Below, piece after piece: positions 1 to 12,140 of a stretch of 64,000 nt of DNA (positions are counted from its first letter, which is position 1; each line of letters starts with the position of its first letter). The notes under the pieces were generated by a model. That model saw nothing but the letters and a program-made list of their open reading frames with translations. It made no database searches and was not told the origin of the DNA. The translations under genes and the position numbers were made by a program. Source of the stretch: Mangifera indica (taxonomy: Eukaryota > Streptophyta > Magnoliopsida > Sapindales > Anacardiaceae); assembly GCF_011075055.1 (NCBI RefSeq), contig NW_025401134.1, forward strand, positions 1 through 64,000. The letters are read 5' to 3'.

Positions 1-1065
1 TTAATAATTCAGTTGTTCCATAGAAAATATCATTTAAGCTGATAGTTATAATACCACCAAAATAAAAAATAAATATTCATTTTGTCCAAAACAAGCATAG
101 AAACTAAGTTTCTAGAAACAAAGGAGCATAATAACAATTTAAAACTAGCCTAGTAGGCAACCAAAGATAATAAATCTTTACGGCTGATGTAACAATGCAT
201 GTTCCATTTCTAACATGTAAGCCAACCTTTCTTTTAGTAAGCAATCTACTTTATCGCAGCCCTTACATATCAGAACCAAGATAAGAACCACATCCTGTGT
301 CTATAATTTAAGATGAACAAGAATAATAGTTTATCTCAATGAAAAACATAATTGAAGTAGAGGTTCGATTGTCTTTTTCTTTTATTCATTAGAAAGGCCT
401 TGTAATGTCTCTTCCAATGACCTGTCTTACCACAATAGAAGTAGACATCTTTTCCCTTCCCTACAACACTAGTAGACAGAGTGGTAGTATCAGGTTGATT
501 TTTTTGTTTTGGACTTGGACTTAGCTTTAGCCTTGTCTTTGCCTTTGGCCTTGACTTTTGGCATTTGGGCTTCAACCACATGCATATAAGTCAAAGCTAG
601 TTTTTGTACCTCTTGTTCAACTGTCTTGAACATATATAACAACTCATCAAAGCTTTTATCTTTTTCATTTAGGTTAAAATTCATGATTAAATTAGCCCAT
701 AATTTAGGGAAGGATTTTTACACTAGGTCAATGACAAGCTCATTGTTCATAATAAAGCCCAAACTCACTAACTGTTTAATATAGTTAATCATCTTGATCA
801 CATAAGGACTAACTTGTCTACCCTTAAAGAGTTTGTAATTAAACAGTTTACTTGACACCTTATATCATTCATCTTTTACACAAGTGTCATATAACTCTCG
901 AAGGTATGTAAGTATAGATTGTGCATCTTTTTCCTTATATTGTTTTGAAGTGCAAATGACATGGAAGTTAACACGAGGCATTAAACTTCCTTGAGTCATC
1001 AAGAAACTTATTAAAAGTATCATTTTGCTCTTGAATGACATCAAGACTAGACTTAAGAGGCAATT
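1..1065 (-). pseudogene. Ty1/copia gag to pre-integrase fragment, cut by window edge
   Basis: Decayed copia coding DNA read leftwards. About 490-684 encodes a gag piece with MNFNLNEKDKSFDELLYMFK, nearly the same as the gag at 5777-6103. About 430-480 encodes a zinc-knuckle remnant (YFYCGKTGHWKRHY, a CCHC pattern with the first cysteine lost). Positions 1-300 parallel 5150-5450, the protease to pre-integrase stretch, so the rest of this second element lies left of the window. Stops and frameshifts are frequent. The gag lacks its N-terminus and abuts the LTR-like unit ending near 1066. The family assignment is firm; exact ends are not. Confidence 0.75.
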
Positions 1066-2735
1066 ATGGGGCTTTCAGAGCATCGATAACTAGGATACTT
1101 ATTTTAGAACATATTCATGAATAATGCAAAACATTCATAGGGTGTTTTAGGTTTACACCTGCGTTGGTGGCTTCTTCAAATCTTCATGTGGCTTAAGACT
1201 GGATGTTATCTAACCTTTAAGAGGTGATGTTTTGGTATCCATGCAGAACACAAACATGTGAAGGCTACTAAAGCTTCTTTTCTAGATTAATTATATTCAT
1301 AGGAATGAGAGAAAAACAAAAAACCTGTGGCTAGGGTTTTTATTATGTATGTGTTCTTGTATTATTTTAATTCTAACGTATGTTTTAAATATGTTCATGT
1401 GTTTAAGTACAACTAGTATTTCATCCAAACCCGACACCCTCAACACGCATAGATGATTGGCAAGTAAACATAATCATCAAACATCTTTCATGAGTTGCAC
1501 ATATGACACATAAGTGTGCCACATGACAAGCATGAAGCTATGCATAAGTGACACCAAAAGTTTGCCACCTAATATAGTTTTAAGCCTTGCACGGTTAGAC
1601 AATATTTTGTCCAATCGTGTCATGCATTATATAATTTTGCATGGTGCCACCCAGTACATACTTGGTCAAAACATGGCTAAGAAGGTTCCCTCTTTCTCTA
1701 AACACTTAGATTATCACCAAATAATGTTTTCCTCTAGGTTCGAATTAACCTTTATATGTGTGTGACCTATAAACTCTCTATTGAACTGGTATTGTCTAAA
1801 TCAGGATTAAATTTTGATAAAGACCAAGATTGGCCTCTAGTAAAGTATCATGGCCACCCAGATAATAGACTGTTAGTAGACATCTTTTAAGCTTGTACAA
1901 TATCATTGTTACATGTAATTAAATTTTTTCATCAACTATTATCTTTTGAGGCTGAGACATAGAAAAATGTCTATCTCAATTTTTCCTTAGTATGAACTAA
2001 TATACATCAGTGATGGCTTAGGCAACAACTTCATCTTACTGTGGCCACAGATTCAAACAATCATGGATGTCATACAGTATTCTCATATGAAATATCTTCT
2101 TTTATGCTTAAGAGTGATAAATCATTTATCAATCAACCATAGCCTCCATCTGTCTCACAATATGGTTGATTACTACCTTTACAGTTACCCTAATTATGGT
2201 GACATATTAGACAACGTCAAACCATATCAATCCTTATATGAGACGATCTGGTAATGTCATGTCAAAATATCATATACACTTGTGGTATTTAGAGGATTTA
2301 TTGTATAGACATTAGAACAACCATCCATATGAATAAACTTTAGTCGGGTCAATCCAATTAACACGTTTATAATGTGTACCCATGTGTTACACTAAGTCAT
2401 CTATAATAGCTTCGACACGTGAGAACTATCATCACTTTTGGTAGGGTATCTCAACACTATGATAATCTTATCATGATTACACATGCCTTTGTTCATTGTG
2501 CTTTTAGGATTACAGATGTTTCTAGAATGGCCACTAAAAGTGTATATAGGGTTCCCATGATTAATTATCTGATCTTTTCATCATAGTTTTTACTATTCTA
2601 AGGGCATGTTATTTGCACGATCATATAAATAGATAATATATGAATTGAATAACAATAAATCTTTTATTAATTCTTAATATTAAATAACATCCATAAATCC
2701 TAAATTTGATTGGCTCTAGGGCACATACCTTAACA
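1066..2735 (-). repeat. Copia LTR-like unit, copy 1 (3' LTR of the 2750-6240 element)
   Basis: A 1.67-kb stretch with no credible gene, repeated at 8387-10057 and, truncated, at 12141-13430. Read on the minus strand it begins TGTTAAGGTATGTGCCC directly after a purine-rich tract (AGTGGGAGAT, about 2736-2745), the usual copia polypurine tract before a 3' LTR. It ends near 1066, where the sequence passes straight into another gag copy. The three copies share many blocks, for example the one near 1860 and 9220 about an unrelated-looking non-coding stretch. Similarity between copies is clearly reduced, so this is an old repeat. Confidence 0.7.
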
Positions 2736-2746
2736 ATCTCCCACTG
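2736..2746 (-). other. Polypurine tract of minus-strand copia element
   Basis: On the minus strand AGTGGGAGATT lies immediately before the LTR start. Copia elements prime plus-strand DNA from such a tract, and its place between the RNase H remnant and the LTR fits. Confidence 0.6.
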
Positions 2747-2749
2747 CAC

Positions 2750-5440
2750 TATAGCCTATCAGTTATATATCTAATGATGAGCTTGGCTACATGCCTATCA
2801 TGTTTTTCCTTTGACATTGGCTTTGTCAATAAGTCAGCCAAATTGTCATCAGTATCTATCCTTACTTTCTATATGTAACCTCCTTGTATGATCTCTCGGA
2901 TCATGTGATACCTTAGCATCTTTAATAAGTTCAGATTCCCCTTCATAAATCAGGAATGCATCCTTAGTCCTTAGATACTTTAGGATGTTCTTGACAATCA
3001 TTGAGTGTTTTTCACCTAGATTAGATTGATATCTACTACAAATGCTCAAGGCATATACGACATCAATCTTTGTACATAGTATGATATACATGATTGATCT
3101 TATAGCCAAAACATATAAGATCCTACTCATCTTATCTCTCTCAAATTGTGTACATGGACACACCTTTTTTAGAAGATATACACCATGAGACATGGGTAGA
3201 AATCCTTTCTTAGATTCTTCCATTTTGAATCTAGTCAATACCTTGTCTTTGTATATGTTTTGACTTAAGCCCAATAGTGTACACTCTCATGCAATAAAAA
3301 ATGTAAGTTGCTTATTTTAAGTCTTTCATAGAGAAACATTTGGGTAACCAAGCCTTTACTAATTGCAAGGTTAGTATGTTATCTAATAATCAAGATGTCA
3401 TTGAAATATAATACTAGAAATGCAATCACACTCCTATTTACCTTCTTGTACACACATGGTTCATCTTTATTTTTTATGAATTCGAACTCACAAACAGCTT
3501 CATCAAAACAAATATTCTAGCTTCTCGAAGCTTACTTAAGTCTATAAATAAACTTTTCTAGCTTGTATACTTTGTCTGCCTATTCAACAAGAATGAAACC
3601 ATTGAGTTGTGTCATATAAACATCTTCTATAAGGGTTTCATTTAGGAAAGTAGTCTTGACATCCATTTGAAAAATTTCATAGTCATAGTATATAGTTGTA
3701 GCAAGTATAATCTTAATAGACTTAAATATAATGACTAACAAAAAGGTTTCATCATAGTCAATAACATATTTATGAGTGAAACCTTTGTCAACCAATCGCG
3801 CTTTATAGGTATGCATGTTACCTTTTATGTTAGTTTTTTTTTTTGAAAACTTATTTGCACCTTATCCTTTTTACCCCATCGGTGCGTCCACCAGAGTCCA
3901 TAGTTGGTTCTAGTATATAGAGTCTATTTTGGATTTCATGACATCTAACCATTTATTAGAATCTAGACTTGAAATAGGCTTGGCATATGTCTTAGGTTCA
4001 TTATCATTGATAACTAGTATGTCACCGTGCTGAGTCAAGAGAACTAAATCTTTTTGGCTCATGACACACTTATGCAGACTTATATAGCTCTTATGTGCAT
4101 TAAGGTTATTCCAGTTAAAGTGAAGGAACTTCTTCATCATGATCGACCATCTGTGATGACATATTATTCTGCCTGACATCTGTGGTATCTTGTAGTATAA
4201 AAACTTCATTAAGCTTCACCTTCCTCTTACTGGTTCTTGTGAGAATAAATTCTTTCTTAAGGAACACATTGCAATAAAAAATTTTTGCTCCTCCAGGTGG
4301 TAAAAACATTATCCCTTAGTGACTTTTAGATGCCCTACAAAAACACACTTTTTGGACTTATTACTTTGCTTATTCAAAGTCAATTTCTTGGCATAAGCTT
4401 TATAACCCCAAATCCTCAATTAATCTAGATTGGGTTTTCACCTAATCCATAGCTCATATAGAGTTTTATCCATGGATTTAGATAGAACACAATTTAGTGT
4501 AAAGGTAACAGTTTCTAGGGTATGAACCTAGAAAGATAAAAGTAGATCGATAAAACTCATCATAGACCTAGTTATTTCCATTAAGGTCCTATTCCTTTAT
4601 TTAGATACACCATTATGTTATGAAGTACCAAAAAGAGTGAGTTAAGATACTATCCCATTTTCCATTCAACATTTAGGTTTTCACCCCTCAATCACTTCAG
4701 AGGATTTTAATTTGTTTTCTAAGTTGCATTTATACTTCATTCTTGAATTCTTGGAATTTATGAAAACATTTATACTTGTGTTTTATCAAAAATACATAGT
4801 GATATCTACTAAAGTTATCAGTAAATGTGACGAAGTAGACTTCCTCATATCTATTATACAATGTCATTGACCCATACACATTGTTGTGAATGATCTTTCA
4901 TAGTTTAGTTACCCTTTTATTATGTCCAGTAAAGGGTGCTTTAATCATCTTATCCAATAGGAATGATTCACATTCTTTATATGATTAGAAGTCAAATGAT
5001 TGCAAGACTCCTTATTTAAAAAGTCTTGATATACGTTTCGGTGTTATATGGTCTAACCTGCAATACCACAAATATGAGGTATTTATATCATTTGATTTCA
5101 ATCATTTATTATTTTGCACATTGAGAATTTCATTTACCAATTTTCAAATATATAAACCATTATTGAATTTAGTTATTCTATAAAGAATATTATTTAAGTT
5201 AATAGTTATAATACCACTAACAATAGAAAATGAACATTCCTCTTTGTCCAAAATAGACAGAAAAACTAAGTTTCTAGAAATAGAAGGAATGTAATAACAA
5301 TGTTTTAATTCTAAAACTAGACAAGTGAGCAACCTAAGATAATAAACACATATAGCTAATGTAGTAATATGCACTCCATTTATAACACGTAGGTCAACCT
5401 CTTTTTTAGTGAGCAATTTACTCTGTCATAGTCCCTATAT
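2750..5440 (-). pseudogene. Decayed Ty1/copia pol (protease/pre-integrase, integrase, RT, RNase H)
   Basis: Read right to left, copia domains appear in order. The pre-integrase piece is 5416-5144 (CYYIPSISRNLVFLSILD). Integrase core remnants are about 4990-4300 (for example VYFVTFTDNFSRY near 4840). The integrase-to-RT linker is 4309-3910. RT is 3816-3580 (ARLVDKGFTHKYVIDYDETF and FQMDVKTTFLNE). The RT end and RNase H approach is 3274-2849 (MGLSQNIYKDKVLTRFKM and VYALSICSRYQSNL). The order PR-INT-RT-RH separates copia from gypsy. Stops and frameshifts break every domain, so the element cannot encode a working polyprotein. It lies between LTR-like units at 1066-2735 and 8387-10057. Confidence 0.85.
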
Positions 5441-5479
5441 TTTTGAACAAATATAAGACCCACATTATGTGTCTACAAC

Positions 5480-6240
5480 CTAAGATGAACAAGGAAAACA
5501 GTTTATCTCAATGACAAACAAACATGAAGTAGAGGTTTTAACTCTTTTCTTTTTCTTGTTCTCTAGAAAGGCCTTGCAACGTTTCTTCCAGTGACCTGCC
5601 TTGCCATAATAAAAACATACAACCTTTCCCTTCCCTACATCATATAGAAGCTAAATAACAATATCAAGTTGCTTTTTCTTTTTGGGTTTAGGCTTAGCCT
5701 TAGCCTTGCCTATGCCTTTAGCCTTGACTTTTGATGCTTGGGCTTTAACCATAAGTAGATTAGTTGAAGCTATCTTTCATACTTCTTGTTCAGCTTGTTT
5801 GAGCATAAATAACAACTCTTTAAGGGTTTTTTTCTTTTCGTTCAAGTTAAAATTCATTATGCAATTAGCCCATGATTTAGGGAGGGATTTTAACGCCGGG
5901 TTAATAACAAGCTCCTTGTACATGATAAAGCACAAGCTCACTGATTGCTTAATGTAACCAATCATTTTGACCACACAAGGGCTAACTTGTCCTTCTTTAG
6001 AGAGTTTGCAATTAGACAACACACTTGACACCTCATATAATTCAGCCCTCATAAGAGTGCCATATAACTCTTGAAGCTGTGTAAGTATAGATTGCACATG
6101 CATTTTCTCATGTTATTTTGGAAGCTTAGGTGACATAGAAGTCAACATGAGTGTTGGACTTCCACAGAGTCATTAAGATACTTATTAAAGGTATTATTTT
6201 GCTTTTGGGTGGTATCGAGACTAGACTTTGGGAGCAATGA
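5480..6240 (-). pseudogene. Decayed Ty1/copia gag
   Basis: The open piece 6103-5777 reads as copia gag with SWANCIMNFNLNEKKKTLKE; a zinc-knuckle remnant follows near 5600-5520. It matches the gag at 1-1065 along most of its length. The N-terminal part of gag is missing: coding similarity stops at about 6240, the same gag position at which the copy at 1045-1065 stops, although a different sequence adjoins each copy. The shared breakpoint suggests recombination or an already truncated parent. Confidence 0.75.
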
Positions 6241-8370
6241 CCCCTTAAGGATATATATCTTCTTCTCCTAACACAGAATAATTCGAAGATTTATGTACCA
6301 ATAAGTGAAGTTGTTTCAAGTGAGCCTATTTTCTTTATCGAAAATTAATCGTTACGTTGTGTTTAACATGATGATTATATGATCTATAATGTACAAATAA
6401 AACATCAGTAATTTAATTTAATTTATTAATGTTCATTTTAATTACAAATTTAATAATTAAAATGCTGCCATTATTTTTCCTCAAGCCAACAACGTTCATT
6501 ATTATACTCAGGAAGTTCTGGTGAACTTCTTAGTGGACTGAGACTTCATCATATTAATTTTTCCCTTTGCTTTGGCAAATAAGCTTGAATTAATTAAATA
6601 GGTAAATTTCAAATTAATCACTAAAAGCCCATGATCTCAAGATAAGTGTTACCCTAACAAATCATGTGACCTCAAATGTGATTCTCAATATTAGTAGGGT
6701 GGATACTACATATCCCCTTATATCAACAAATTCATTCCTTACTCATACCTCTAACATACTTTACCTTCGCTTTGACAAACAAGTAAAGTACATTAGTTAA
6801 GTCAGACCTAACATGATTAACACCTAATTTTCCACCTAGTAGAAGTATACACTTTGCTTTAACAAGCAAGGTTCCAACGAGTAGGGGCTTAATTAAGGCA
6901 TTATGTTGGAAGACACTAATCAAATCTTAGACTTAATATTTAAGTCGAGAGTTTTATTATTTAGTCTCATCAGGTTTTATGCCGCATGTTAAGTGTCATT
7001 AGATTTTAAGCCGCATGTTAGGTGTCATTAGATTTTAAGCCGCATGTTAGGTAATATTTGCAAAATAAACCTACACATATATTCTATAATGTAAAATAAA
7101 AAACATGCCAACACACAGTCATAACTAATGTCGAACTCATTAAGCCAAAAAGAGTTTGACTAGTTAACTTAGGTGAATCTTCATCTTCAAGTCTTCGTGC
7201 TTGTCCTTTTGTCTACAATCTTCAATTATTACATGACTTTATTTCCTATTTATAGAATTATAAGAAAATAAAAACAATCTAATCTAAAAAAAAAATAGGA
7301 TAAACGTAGGGCACACAAACCCTATTTAAGAATTATAATCTAAAAATAAAATAGAGAACTTTAAAAAGCAACCACAAAGGTTCTTTAGTTATATATTGTG
7401 CACCATGTTTAGAACATCCATACATATACATATTAATTAAACATTAAATTTTTAATTATTATTATCCCAAGTGTTAAATTTTTTTGGTTCTTAAAATTTT
7501 ACAAAATTGCAATTCAACCTTCAAAGTTAAAAAAAATCTCAGTTGAGTCTAAATTCAACAAAACAGGGCTAAACTAGAATTTTTAGCTTTGCCGAGCATG
7601 TAAGTGTGTAGTCTTACCGTGCATTTGGAATTCAAAACAATTTTGGAATACTGCACAACTAAAGTCATAGCTTGGGCATGGTTGGAATGCAACCAGGGTG
7701 AAAGGCATCACACACAAAAAGGCATAGCTAGACCAAAACTAGTCCAGTATGCACCTTGTGCACACATGGCTTAAAGCCATGAAAATGTCATAGTTGGACC
7801 AAATTATGGTCTAGCCATGCCATGTTTTGGTGCCATGCACCATGAGATAGTCATGGTTAGACCAAATAACTGGTCTAGCCATGCACCACTCATGGTGTAA
7901 AAACTTGTCCACCCAACACATCAATGAATGGTTTGGAATATGTTGTGCATGAATGGTTTTCTAGACCTAGTTTTTTGGGTGTTCTGGTGATGCAAAAATC
8001 TAGAAGACTCCTATTTTTGATAAGCTAGTCATCAAAGTGAGGGAATAAATCACGTAAATCCTATTCACACCACTAGCAATCCTCGAATCATATAGTCAAT
8101 AGGATTTGGAGGAGATTTTATGCAACAACATGAAACCTACAACTTTCAACCAAAATTCAACCTATGAATTTTAATAAAATTCAAATACCATTACTAAAAA
8201 ATTTAACATAGTTTACATTGTACATGATACTTAACAAATCATGAAACAACATGATTGCAAATTATCTTTACCAATTTTAGTCTTGATTAATTTGATTATA
8301 TGCAATCAACACATAAAATAAATCAAAACAAACTAGAACGTATACATTTTCATGAAAATGTGCTAAATAG
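6241..8370 (-). repeat. Copia leader-like unit, copy 1
   Basis: A 2.1-kb non-coding stretch between the gag start (6240) and the primer-binding site (8371-8384). It is repeated at 10058-12140, where it carries a DNA-transposon insertion. It holds a 29-bp tandem repeat (6967-7051) and a cluster of CCATG/CATGG motifs (about 7660-7900). No credible gene is seen. I infer it is the untranslated leader of the copia element, but two tandem copies could equally reflect duplication. Confidence 0.55.
6967..7051. repeat. 29-bp tandem repeat, about 2.7 copies
   Basis: GCCGCATGTTA recurs at 6981, 7010 and 7039, an exact 29-bp period, with the spacer GTGTCATTAGATTTTAA between copies. It lies in the copia leader-like unit. 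It is probably a local slippage or unequal-exchange product. Confidence 0.85.
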
Positions 8371-8384
8371 TGGCTCTGATACCA
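8371..8384 (-). other. Primer-binding site (tRNA-iMet type)
   Basis: On the minus strand the sequence is TGGTATCAGAGCCA, the initiator-methionine tRNA primer site used by many plant copia elements. It lies directly downstream of the LTR-like unit 8387-10057 and fixes that unit as a 5' LTR on the minus strand. Confidence 0.85.
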
Positions 8385-8386
8385 CC

Positions 8387-10057
8387 ATAGGGTTTTCAAG
8401 GCATAGATAACTAGCAATATAGCGGAATTAAAAATTTTAAAAATAAATAATCCCAAAACCTTTACCAAGATACCAGTTTTAGAATATATATTCATAAATC
8501 ATGCAAAACACTTATAAAGTGTTTTAGGTCTATACCTATATTGGTAGTTTCTCCTAATCTTCACGTGGCTTGAGACTGAACACTATCTAACCCTCGAGAG
8601 GTGACGCCTTGGTATACATACGGACCAAGAACATGTAAGAAACAATCCAAGAAGAAGGAAACTAAGGCTTTTTTTTTTTCAGATTAAGTGTGTTCATGAC
8701 AAAGAGAGAAAAACAAAAAACTTGCGGTTAAGGTTTTTGTTGTTTATGTGTTTTGTACTTTAAATATGTGCAAGTGTCCGAGTACAACAAAAATTTCATC
8801 CAAACTTGGTACCCTCAACACATATGCATGGCTAGTATGTAAACATGCATAGTCAAAATGTTTCATGACTTGCACGAGTGGATAAACATGCATGGGTGGC
8901 ACCAAAAGTGTGCCACTCGACATGGTTTCAAGCCTTGCATGGTTGGATAATATTTTGTCCAACCATGCCATGCTTTATACAATTTTGCATGGTGCCAACT
9001 AGCACTAAGCACACCAAGTTTAACTTGGTCAAAGTGTGGCCAATTGGGTTCTTTCTTTCCCTAAACACCAAGATATCACCAAATAATTCTTTCATCTTGG
9101 TTCAAGTCAACCCCTAATATGAGTAACCCATAAGCTCTCTATTGAACTAGTAATGTTTGAATTCAGGCCAAATTTAGACATAAACCATGATTGGCCTCTA
9201 GGAAAGCATCATGACTACCCAGACAATAGAATGTCAACAGACATCTTTTAAACTTTTACAATATCACAATTATGTGTAATTCAATCATTTTGTTGATAAA
9301 TATCTCTTAAGTTTGAGACATGGAAAAGTGTCTATTTTAGTAATTTCTCGGTATGAACTAATATACATAAATGAATATCATGAATTAGGCAACAACCTCA
9401 TCTCATTATGGCTATAAATTTAAGCAATTATGGATGTCATTCATATTCTCACATGAAATATCTTCTCTTGTACTTAGAAATGATGAATATTTTATCGATC
9501 AACCATAGTCTCCATGTATCTCACAATATAACTGATTACTATCTTTATAGTTACCCCAATTACAATAACACGCTAGATATCATCAAACCATATCAATCTT
9601 TATACAAGATGGATTGACGACCTTAAGTCAAAGGATCACATGCATTTGTGGTGTTCAAAGGATTTATTCCATAGACATTAGAGCAACTTTCCATATGGAT
9701 ATCATTTAGTCAGGTCAGTCCGATGAACATGTCTACAACGTACACCTATGTGTTACACCAAGTTGTTTATAACAACTTTGACACATGAGATCTTTCGCCA
9801 CATTTGGTAGGGTCACTTAACATTATGATAATCTCATAATCTAGAATGGCCACTAAAAGTGTACATAGGGTGCCTATGATCAGTCATCTAAACCTCTCAT
9901 CATAGTTTTTATCATTCTAAAGGTACGTTATTCACATAATCATATAAATAGATAACATATGAATTGAATAACAATACAACATTTATTAATTATTAATATA
10001 GAATTATATTCATAGATCCCAAATTCAATTTGCTTTAGGGCACCTACCATAATATCA
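8387..10057 (-). repeat. Copia LTR-like unit, copy 2 (5' LTR)
   Basis: The second copy of the unit at 1066-2735. It ends on the minus strand beside the primer-binding site and begins near 10057 (TGATATTATGGTAGG, compared with TGTTAAGGTATG in copy 1). Length is about 1.67 kb in both. Short open frames inside, such as 9408-9617, recur in copy 1 (2063-2254) because the sequence is repeated; they are not genes. Substitutions and indels between the copies are numerous, so the insertion is old. Confidence 0.7.
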
Positions 10058-10394
10058 AAGATATACAACATCTTCTCTTAACATAGAATAATTCAAAGAT
10101 TTTTGTACCAATCAAAGAAGTTTATTCTAGTAAGCTTATTTTTCTTTTCGAGAATTGTTCAATACATTAGATTTGACTTGGTGATTTTATGATCTACAAT
10201 TTACAGATAAAAGAATTAGAAATTTTATTTAATTATTAATATTCAATTTAATTGCCAATTTAATTAATTAATATGTTTCAACTATTTTCCTTAAGCCTAT
10301 AGCTCTCACTATTGAACTTAGAAAATTCTGATGAATTTTCTAGCAGACCAAGATCTGATCACATTAATTCTCCTCTTTTATTTGGTGAATAAGT

Positions 10395-10403
10395 TTAAAT
10401 TAA
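10395..10403. repeat. Left target-site duplication of foldback element
   Basis: TTAAATTAA, identical to 11190-11198 on the other side. Confidence 0.85.
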
Positions 10404-11189
10404 AGCCAAATGACTATTTCCCACCCAAGGTATGCTGTAATGACAAGTTTCCACCCTTTAACTGTGGAAACACCAAATACCCACCCATGACCGGTTAAAA
10501 ATAACGGTGGTAAGGGTAAAATCATCATTTTCTCTATAATATTAAAAAATAAACTAAAACATAATCTATTTTTACCCCCCTAAACTTTGAAAACTAAAAT
10601 TTTCCCCCAGCCTAAGTTTTAAAAAATGGCAGTTTCACCCTAGGGTTTGGTTTTGAAATCTCCAGTGACCTCTCCGGCTCCATTGCCGACAACCTCTCCC
10701 TCTCGAAGCATCCTCTCCTTCTGGTGATCTCTTTCCTCCCATTTGGAGGGCCGATCGACGTCGGAGACGCCTTGGGAGACGAAGAACTTCGTCGGGAAAG
10801 ACGAAGTTTTCGTCTGGGAAGACGAAGTTCCCCGACGAAGTTCTTCATCTCCCAAGGTGTCTCCGACATCGATCGGCCCTCCAAATAGCAGGAAAGAGAT
10901 CGCCAGAAGGAGAGGATGCTTCGAGAGGGAGAGGCCGTCGGCAATGGAGCCAGAGATGTTGCCGAAGATTTCAAAACCAAACCCTAGGGTGAAACTGCTA
11001 TTTTTTAAAACTTAGGCTAAGGGAAAATTTTAATTTTTAAAGTTTAGGGAGGCAAAATGAGATAAAATTTTCAGGCGTTAGGGTTCTATTAAATTTAACT
11101 AGTCATGGGTGGGTATTTGGTGTTTCCATAGTTAAAGAGTGGAAACTTGTCATTACAGCATACCTTGGGTGGGAAATAGTCGTTTGGCC
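10404..11189. mobile_element. Non-autonomous Mutator-like foldback element (786 bp)
   Basis: The ends are inverted copies: left AGCCAAATGACTATTTCCCA, right (reverse complement) GGCCAAACGACTATTTCCCA. The inverted repeat extends inwards almost to the centre: 10781-10796 pairs with 10831-10846, so each arm is about 360-390 bp around a short spacer. The direct repeat TTAAATTAA flanks both sides (10395-10403 and 11190-11198). A 9-bp duplication and long inverted ends are typical of Mutator-like elements. The other leader copy near 6590 shows the empty site. The open frames inside (10612-10980, 10743-11015) are mirror images produced by the palindrome, not a transposase. Confidence 0.88.
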
Positions 11190-11198
11190 TTAAATTAA
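11190..11198. repeat. Right target-site duplication of foldback element
   Basis: TTAAATTAA, identical to 10395-10403. Confidence 0.85.
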
Positions 11199-12140
11199 TC
11201 AAATAAGTAAATTTCAAATTAATCACCAAAAGTCTATGATCTCAAGTCAGGATTTATCCTAACAGATCATGTATACATACATACATCCTTACATATACAT
11301 ACCAATTAAAATTTAATTTAATTATTATTATCCCAAGTGTGAAATTCTTTTGGTCCCTGAAGTTTTACAAATTTATTTTAAGTCCAAAGCTTAAGAAAAT
11401 GTCAATTTGGTCCCAATTCAATAAAATAGGACCAAATTGCTACTTTCAACTTTATCGAGCTTGTAAGTAAAGTGTCCAAACATTCTTATGAAATTTACCA
11501 AAATTCCAGAATCATGAACGAGTGAAGAGCACAACTGGAAGATAATGGGCTCGATTGGAATCTACCAAGAGTGCATGGTTGGCACCATATAAAGGTCATG
11601 GTTGGACAAGGAATATCCAGTTGTGCACAATGGCATGGTGCCAAAGAGTGCCTACCTAACACCAACCATGCACGGTTTGATGCCAACCATGCATGGTGGG
11701 GTTTTTCTAGAATACAATTTCTTGAATTTTTAGTGATAAAGAAATCCAAAAACTTTCCACCTTCAGGTAAACCAATTTTTTGGAGTAAAAGAATACTATA
11801 CATAAATCGCACTCACTCCAAATGACAACCCTTGGATCATCTATCAACATGATTTATGGGTGGTTTCATGTAACAATACAAAACCAATGGTATTCAATTT
11901 ATTTGAAACTTGCATATAAAAACAAAAATTCAAGCATCATCACTCAATAATTTAACATAGTTTACATTGTACATGATACTCAACAAATCATGTAATAACA
12001 CAATTGCAAATCAATTTTTTCAATTTTTTTTAGTTTAAATAATGTTAACTACATGCATTAAACACATAAAAATTAATCAAAACTTATTATAGGTATAATT
12101 TTTATGAAAATTATGTTAAATGGTGTCTCTAATTCCACTA

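Larger units (their letters stand above)
10058..12140 (-). repeat. Copia leader-like unit, copy 2
   Basis: It parallels 6241-8370 (compare 10075-10140 with 6255-6330) and is interrupted by the foldback element at 10404-11189. At its right end, about 12120-12140, a degraded primer-binding site (minus-strand TGGAATTAGAGACA) stands where the intact site stands at 8371-8384. It is not followed by gag but by another LTR-like unit. Confidence 0.55.

Noticed and set aside
6967..7051. CRISPR-like array
   Set aside because: The repeat is contiguous with a 29-bp period and no unique spacers, and the DNA is plant nuclear.
10612..10980. 122-codon minus-strand frame inside the foldback element as a transposase
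   Set aside because: It and the plus-strand frame 10743-11015 are mirror images of the palindrome; no transposase motif is present.
11571..11825. Overlapping frames on both strands near 11495-11825
   Set aside because: They arise from the CATGG-rich repeat; the mirrored frames have no recognisable protein.
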